From Rhizoclosmatium globosum (taxonomy: Eukaryota > Chytridiomycota > Chytridiomycetes > Chytridiales > Chytriomycetaceae): DNA of 64,000 nt. Both the position numbers and the translations under genes were made by a program. Every line of letters begins with the position of its first letter. The first letter of the stretch is position 1. Positions 57,847-64,000 of this stretch are shown in pieces. Below the pieces are notes generated by a model. It was given only the letters and a program-made list of their open reading frames with translations. It did not search any database and was not told where the DNA came from. Location of the stretch: positions 16,331 through 80,330 of the forward strand of contig MCGO01000173.1 in assembly GCA_002104985.1 (NCBI GenBank), in the 5' to 3' direction.

Positions 57847-59248
57847 TCATTCAAAAGTTCGATTTTCAACCAACAAGTGCATATACAGAGAGGATGGAGA
57901 CGGGCTTACACAACCCTCCCTCTCCTTTACAGCAACACTTTGAGAATCAGATGTCACGGAATCAGTGTCATCTGAAGGAGGTAATACGATAATCGGCCGC
58001 TTCAACGCAACATCTACAGACATTCCACTTTCAACAAATGATTCTTCCGATACACCAGCCGCAATCCCACTATTACTACTCGAGGCCAAAAATCCGCTGT
58101 GGCTGTGTTGCGACCCCTGGGACAAAGACTGTGTTCTGCCGCGAAGTCGGTCTTGATTGATTTCAATTCCAAATAGGTTACTAACAGTTCTTGCCATCTG
58201 CTTTATGCTTCGTTGGCGATGCAACGTTGCAGACTCGGTGTATTCATGGCCAAATGGTTGGTGGATGTGCGAAGATGTGGATGGGGGGTGGTTCATGTTC
58301 ATTGACTCTGCAGTGTGGAGGGGATTGCTTCCTCGTAGGGTAAATGCAGTTGGAGTGGAAGATGGGGTTTCGACATAGTGAAAAGGGAGATGTGCTGAAT
58401 CCCGTTTTGTGGCATCGCCAATAAGTGTCATCCCTACAAGCGTTGGAGATGGCATAGTAACTTCGCCGTGGTATCTTCGGTTTGTGAGTCGAGAACGGGA
58501 ACTGGTGGGGCGTGCGGCACATCTTGATTGGATTGGGAATAAATTGGGTCTCGGTGGCGTTGCGCAGCAGCAGCATTCTGCCGTTGCTGGAGACTTCTTT
58601 GCCGCATTATCATCATTCCAACGGCTCCAAAGGCAACGACTGCGATCGGTAAAATTCCAGCGCCGACAAGATTCCAGTTGATTTGTTGGGGTTGACTGGG
58701 TTGAACACTGATATCGCGGGAACTGTAAGGTATAAAGTTGCTCTTTTCGATTGGGGGAGCGATGTAGTAAGCGCTCCAGATAGTCTCATTCAATGTTGTA
58801 TCGCCACAAGAGCTGCTTGGATCAGCCAGGCACGGCCGGTTACATTTGTCATCGCCACTAGTGACTGGCAGTGCGTTCATCGAACATGCACATTGGTATA
58901 AGGTACTGGAGAGACTCAAAGGAGCAATGAAAAGCATCGCTGCTTTGAATTGCGAACAAGTTTCTTGGCAGGTGTCAGGAGTCATGTCCTTGGGAAACAA
59001 CTGATGCTGCGATCGTAAGCTGAGAGTAACAACCTGCGAACATGGGATGGTATGATGCAGGGTTTGACGGGGCCATGTGCATCGGGGTCGGAGGTGATTT
59101 TGTTGGAAATCCACAATCGAATTCTTTCTCGCGGAAAAACTGTCCTTACTCTGCTTATTAATGCAAACAAGGGCAAACTTTCCAAGAAAGCCGCAACATC
59201 AATAGCTCTGGGAAAATATAAATGGCTGTTTTCTTCTTTCAGTTGCAC
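57847..59248 (-). pseudogene. WSC-like single-pass surface protein D, frame-disrupted
   Basis: WSC-like pieces are in two frames: FAGCYSQLTIAA, then after a shift near 58992-58998 DMTPDTCQETCSQFKAAM, YQCACSM, KCNRPC and SSCGDT. A helix (LVGAGILPIAVVAFGAVGMM) follows. At 58470-58472 another shift (one base missing) separates DSQTEDTT from the tail GEVTMPSPTLVGMTLIGD, which ends SPSSLYMHLLVENRTFE. The tail itself is intact and matches the other members. No convincing start or signal exon. Disrupted gene or two indels. Confidence 0.55.
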
Positions 59249-59496
59249 TGTTAAGTGATGCTCAGCGAAGGTCGAGTAGTAGCCATAATTCTTCCATCAA
59301 TATAATAATATGCTTGAAATATGTCTGAAATAGCCGGAGTCCACTTGAGAGCAGTAATGTTATGAATGGCGGAGCGAAGATGTGGGATAGAGATTTGTCA
59401 TCGCTTGCAAAGAAAAAAAATAAATGATGTAATATATTCTACAATAACCACTGTACATATTGCGTTTGTGAATATACAATACTGCATCTAGGATCT

Positions 59497-61205
59497 CTAA
59501 ATTTTCAATTCCTTAACTTTCTCGTTTGCCTCAAGCATAGTCATATAGACTGAAGATGCATTTCTACGTTTTTTGCCAGCTGCAACTGCAGTAAGTGGAC
59601 CGGAGTTTGAGCTGCTTTGGTAACTTAGAATGGATTCGGCTTCCACAAATGGCCGACGAGGGACAATAGCATTCTTCATAACAGACCCGCGACCAATTGA
59701 ACCAGGGCCTGCATTCGAAGTTGTAACTCGCCGACGATACACTCTGGCTTGACTGTTCTTCGGGTCTGCAAACCAAGATGGATGGGACGGGTTTTGGCCA
59801 AAGACTCCTGAAAACGGCATCTCGATATCTGAGGAGTTAGCAATAAATGAAATTAGTGAATCAAATAAATTTGCAAAGGAAACTCGTACCTTCTACTGCC
59901 AATTCACTCTTGAGATTACTTGGCATCGCACCCAACACAGTCACCGGAACTTTGACACCATCACTCAAGTCGGGTGTACCATTCACACTTTCCCTCAAGT
60001 TTTCAGGTGTTCGTGAAAATGGGATTGGAGATTCAATGAAAGAATCTACTGGAGTTATAGCAGCAAAATGATTCAACACTTTCTGCTTCAGCTCATCTTT
60101 CGGAGCTGGAGTAACCACTGGCGCTTCATTCACAGCATATTCCGTTACGTTGATTGGACTCGTGACAATTAATGGTTTTCTTGATGTGAAAACGTTGTAT
60201 TGATTTGGTGCCTTGAAGCTAAAATCGCGTTTTTCCACGCTCGTACGTCCTGGGTGCTTGCGGGTCCTGCTTTCACGGCCGCTATAGTCGGAGTCCGAGT
60301 CTGAACCTTCTAAGATGGCTTTGTTCCGATTTGAGCGAATATGGCGATAGATAAATCCGAATGTAGCAATTGCAAGAAATACGCCAACCCATAGCCCTGC
60401 AATTAGACCAATATTTGACGGCATATCGCTCATTGTGCTCGTTAAGGAAGATGCAGGATCCGTAGATGTAGCCTTTATAGATACAGACAATGCAGATTCA
60501 TTCGCCTCTTCAGGAGACGTGTTTTCTGGACTTGTGACATTGTTTGGTGCTGTTGATGATGGTTTGCCAATATTTAAGGATGTCAGAGGCTGCTTGGTGG
60601 GAGATTGAGAAACCGCCGAAGATCCAGCATATCTACAGACCAATTCTTCTTAGTATCATCATCTTTATAATTTTAAATACAGAAAGTACTCACGTTTGAG
60701 TGGTTAATCTTTGCGATGTAAGATTTGATGCAGTCCCAGTGAATGTGTCAACAATTGTTCCAGGTTGCAATAGCGAAGAAACCTCGCTAGAAGCTGAGGC
60801 GGTGATTGTTGGACTGACCGATTCAGTTGTCAGGGAATTGGGTATTGACCCATATTGGCTGTACACAACCGCATCAATGTCCTCGTTGAAACCACCGCAC
60901 TTTTTCAGTCGACACTTTGCGATGCATCCTGTTGAATTGACGATCTGCATTCCAGGAAGATAACAGACACAAAGGTTGCCCTTGCGCCCGCCAAGGCTCA
61001 TCTGCGGACCAAAGAAATAGGCATCGACACTCGGAAGCAGCTTTGCACAGGTGGCGTAGCAGTTGTCGCTGAACTCCGCGGCGGTCATTGGAATCGCAGG
61101 GCCCGTCATCTTGATGTGCACACACCCTGTCTCAGGCAGGAACGATACGTCGGCGCCGCGAGAAACAGTGCATACTGATGCGAGGAGCAATATCAGCTCA
61201 ATCAT
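59497..61205 (-). CDS. WSC-like single-pass surface protein E
   Basis: Exons 61205-60694, 60632-59890, 59828-59497; 1,587 nt, 528 residues, all in phase. Signal peptide MIELILLLASVCTVSRG; WSC-like domain with GCVHIK, NCYATCAK, LCVCYLPG, GCIAKCRLKKCGGF. Stalk, helix IGLIAGLWVGVFLAIATFGF and a 240-residue tail bearing VTVLGAMPSNLKSELAVE, PSHPSWFADP, YRRRV and the end KRRNASSVYMTMLEAN. The tail is closely related to protein F. Intact, so the reference member for the array. Confidence 0.78.
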
Positions 61206-61363
61206 GTCGAATGAGTGCAGTGGGTGCTTTGAGATATCTTTGGGTTGATGTTTCAACCACGTGATCTCGCTTTCCCCTTCTTTTTGAGTAATTAAAAACG
61301 AACAAAGGAATGAATAAAGAACAAGAAGGTTATTTTTATCTAGATATACATATACAGAGACGA

Positions 61364-63460
61364 TTATTCATTGTCTGCAAGAAGGTGCATATACAATGAC
61401 GAAGCATTCCTCCTTCTCTTGCTTAATGGAGCCGCCACACTCGTATTTACAAACACATCATGTTGCGATCCGCTCGCATCACCGCTCAAATGAGAAAATA
61501 TGCTTTCTCTGCTGGAATCCACGTCGCTCTTGACGGATCGTTTGACAGCAAAGGATGTTGAATAACGCGATGAAGATGCATAGGACAGCCTATTTCTTGT
61601 CTTGCTCTGGATATTGCTGTTTCTTGATCGAATCGATGCAACTGGTTTTGAGACAATAGTCCCTGCAACTCTTCGACGAACTGTAGAAGGACTTGCAATG
61701 GCTCCAGCTCGGAGAACATTTGGATCTGAGAACCAAGATTGCTGGAATTTTCCAAATCCGACCAGCGGAGTGGAATATTCTGTGGAAGGAGTAGCCAGTT
61801 AAGATAACGTTCCTCTCTTAATTGTGAACAACGTTACCATCTGCAGCAAGACCTTTCTTCAAGTCACTCGACATTGCTCCAAGAATAACAGCAGGTGGAG
61901 TTATACCGCCTAAATTACTGGCAGTAGAAGGATTTTGAGCAGACCCACCAACCCCACCACTTGATTTTCCATAACCACCCGCAACACCGGCTTCATAAAC
62001 CTTTCGTTGAGCATCTTGCGAATCTCGGACCTTCATTCCAGGAGGAGCCACGCCAACAACTGCAATTTCATCTGGATCTGGCGTCACATATCTATGAAAG
62101 AAAAACGTCTCACCCATCCGTAAAAACTTGATCATCAATAAAAAATTACCTGAATGGTCCGTCATCATCATCCTCCTCTCCTGAATCCTCAAACATCAAA
62201 TGCTCTGCATTTCACCATGATCCTCTCCACCAATCTCATCTCCACCTCGCGTTCCAAAGCCACCAAGCCCAATTAAACGCGGCATCCCCGCCTCTCCTCC
62301 AAACACAACCACACGGGCTCTTGAAACTCATCGTTCCGTGCTGAATCACCACCAGATTCTTCGGTTCCATGGGGCTTGGTTCGTTTTGAAACTTGGACTA
62401 CAATAATGAAGGAGACGAGGAGAACGAGTCCACCGCCGATTAGAGATCCTAACAGTGCTGAATCTGCAAGTCGGTCGTGATTGGTACCTCCACGAGCGGT
62501 GGGTGATGCGGAAGGGGGTTGCGGTGGGCCTGGTGGATGTGGGTTCGGCTTGCCGGGTATTTGTGACGAATTAGGGTTTTGTGTCGCTATATTTCCAGAT
62601 GAATCAGTGATGGTTATGGGCTCGGTGGATGTTTCTGTTGGATCTTGGGAGATGTTGTTTGTTGTCAGAGGGATCCCCAATGAATCAGTTGGTTGTGGTT
62701 GAAGGATGTTTGATGTCGTCTGTTGGATTGATGCACGGATTGTTGGTTGGTGCACGATTGGAACTTGCGTTGCTTGATTCGCAGTTGTGGTGGGCTCATC
62801 AATCTCCCAACCAAAGTTGATATAGTGGTAGTGGTAGTTTTGGTAGTGTCATTTCCAGGGGACTCCAAATGATCCAGATAGCCGGTCCATGCTACAACAC
62901 CATAGAGGTTATTGATTCCACCACAAAATCCACCGCCTCCAAAACTAAAGTGCATATTAACACAATTGAATCATTTCGTCATAGTTATCATAAAATGCTG
63001 CATACCATTTTACATCGCAGCTACTAGATCCATTAGGCAGCAACGTAACCTCATAAGGCTTCACAGGCCTGTTATCACACAAGCACCGAAACTTTGTCAA
63101 GGACAAGAGTCCATTAAATGTAGGTCCGATAAAGAAGCCCTTCGCCAATGCCGGATCGGGTCCGTTCTTTCGGCAATAGTCCCTACATTTCTGCGGAGTC
63201 TGCGTAGTGTTTGTGAAGACAAACGACGGGTCAAGGGACGCAATCGGAACGTTGCTATCGATTAAAACGCAGCCATAAGCTGGAGGGAGGTCCGGGAAAG
63301 TGGTTGAATTGGAGCCCAAGCCGCTACTGATAGTTGAGGTGGGTATCGTCACAGTGAAGCGGGTTGTAGTCGGTCTCGTTGTTGTTGTTACGTCGTCAAA
63401 GAACTGAGGATGGACTGTGGCTGCCAGAAGCCCCAGGAAGAGGAGAAGATGTGGGATCAT
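61364..63460 (-). CDS. WSC-like single-pass surface protein F, with three apparent missing bases
   Basis: Exons 63460-63006, 62944-62150, 62091-61838, 61779-61364. Signal peptide MIPHLLLFLGLLAATVHPQ; WSC-like domain with YGCVLID, KCRDYCRK, FRCLCDN, SSCDVKC and FCGG across the first intron. Helix LLGSLIGGGLVLLVSFIIVV. In exon 2 the frame must be repaired by one base at each of about 62811-62835, 62324-62326 (TTT run) and 62201-62212; with these three the total is exactly 641 codons including stop. Tail: PAVILGAMSSDLKKGLAADG, QQSWFSDP, RRRV and the end RRRNASSLYMHLLADNE, parallel to protein E. Confidence 0.65.
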
Positions 63461-63597
63461 CTGACACTTTGGTTTTCCATGGAGATTAAATGAGATAAAG
63501 CGGTAACTACTAGTAAACTTGAGAACGTACCATCAAATCTATTTATTACACTGGGAGGGAGAGATGGCGTTCACACTTATCGCCTTGTCGTCCCAAA

Positions 63598-64000
63598 TCA
63601 CCCGTTCTCAATTGCAGCATTCACCTCCACAGCCTCCATAAACAACGACGAAGAGCTCCGTCTCCCCTCTTGACAATCTCCAAATCATCCTCGGCATCTT
63701 CGTCTCCCTCCTCTGACAATATCTCCTCCTCATCACAATCCAAATCTCTCTCCCCAATTCCATACACTGGCATGGCCCCCAAAACATGTCCACCAGATGT
63801 AACACTCTCACTTCGTATCGGTATCGGGGTTCCATTTGCGCTGCCGCGTGGAGGGATTTGATGGGATTGGGGATGGTAATATTCTGTTGAATGTCTGGTG
63901 GATGAAATTGAGAACGACGTGCGGTGTGTGGGAGGTGTAGGTATATTCCGTGGGTGGTGTGGAGAAGGCCAATCGAGAATGGCCGTCACGATTCCGATTG
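63598..64000 (-). CDS. C-terminal tail of a WSC-array protein G (5' part beyond the window)
   Basis: Open frame entering from the right edge with GGHVLGAMPVYGIGE followed by an acidic block (DEEEILSEEGDEDAEDD). As read it ends in RRCLWRLWR; adding one base in the run 63664-63667 gives RRSSSSLFMEAVEVN and a stop at 63598, which matches the ends of proteins E and F except that Tyr is Phe. Ectodomain and helix must lie outside. Member of the array by its tail only. Confidence 0.5.

Noticed and set aside
1..64000. CRISPR arrays, insertion sequences, tRNA or rRNA genes
   Set aside because: None seen; the window is eukaryotic nuclear DNA and no cloverleaf or direct-repeat array was evident by eye. 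A covariance-model scan would be decisive.

Overview
The window looks like nuclear DNA of a zoosporic (chytrid-type) fungus. Genes are densely packed on both strands, with gaps often under 100 bp, and are interrupted by short introns, mostly 40-100 nt, with GT...AG ends and frequent CTAAC-like branch sites. Eukaryotic housekeeping genes (ribosomal protein uL4, GLE1, an STI1/HOP co-chaperone, a DPH6-like ligase) sit beside families expected in flagellated fungi: TRPV-like ankyrin channels, cAMP-receptor-like seven-helix receptors and an ARMC2-like armadillo protein. I splice-joined most multi-exon genes by hand and checked that exon lengths sum to whole codons.

Layout. 1-1520: secreted pepsin-like aspartic protease running off the left edge. 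2185-8580: two tandem TRPV-like channels on the minus strand. 8628-12205: F-box protein and a set of tiny minus-strand proteins, three of which begin with an SPSV[IL]AS motif (a fourth copy lies at 20.0 kb). 12.5-13.4 kb: a minus-strand gene broken across frames. 13.4-19.8 kb: ARMC2-like protein, a thioredoxin-STI1 fusion, a Cys-containing orphan. 20.4-25.0 kb: tandem seven-helix receptors (two intact, one with a 5-nt insertion, one chimeric relic). 25.1-32.5 kb: bHLH factor, membrane protein, SH3 protein, two BTB paralogues, DPH6-like ligase. 32.6-40.1 kb: one 14-exon gene for a 2,292-residue protein of unknown function. 40.2-44.1 and 47.3-48.6 kb: four more seven-helix receptors, with two tiny proteins and GLE1 between. 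48.8-53.4 kb: ribosomal protein uL4, an acidic-tailed membrane protein and two orphans. 53.4-64.0 kb: a minus-strand array of seven single-pass proteins, most with a WSC-like Cys-rich ectodomain, a Ser/Thr/Pro stalk, one membrane helix and a long tail; several share tail motifs.

How it fits together. The window is rich in environmental sensing: two channels, eight receptor copies and seven WSC-like surface proteins, with candidate intracellular partners (BTB, F-box and SH3 proteins, tiny helix-ended proteins). No operon logic applies; the arrays reflect tandem duplication. Many lineage-specific genes carry an apparent single missing base, often in a short homopolymer, while the housekeeping genes are clean. 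That pattern could be assembly undercalling or real decay and should be settled before calling pseudogenes.
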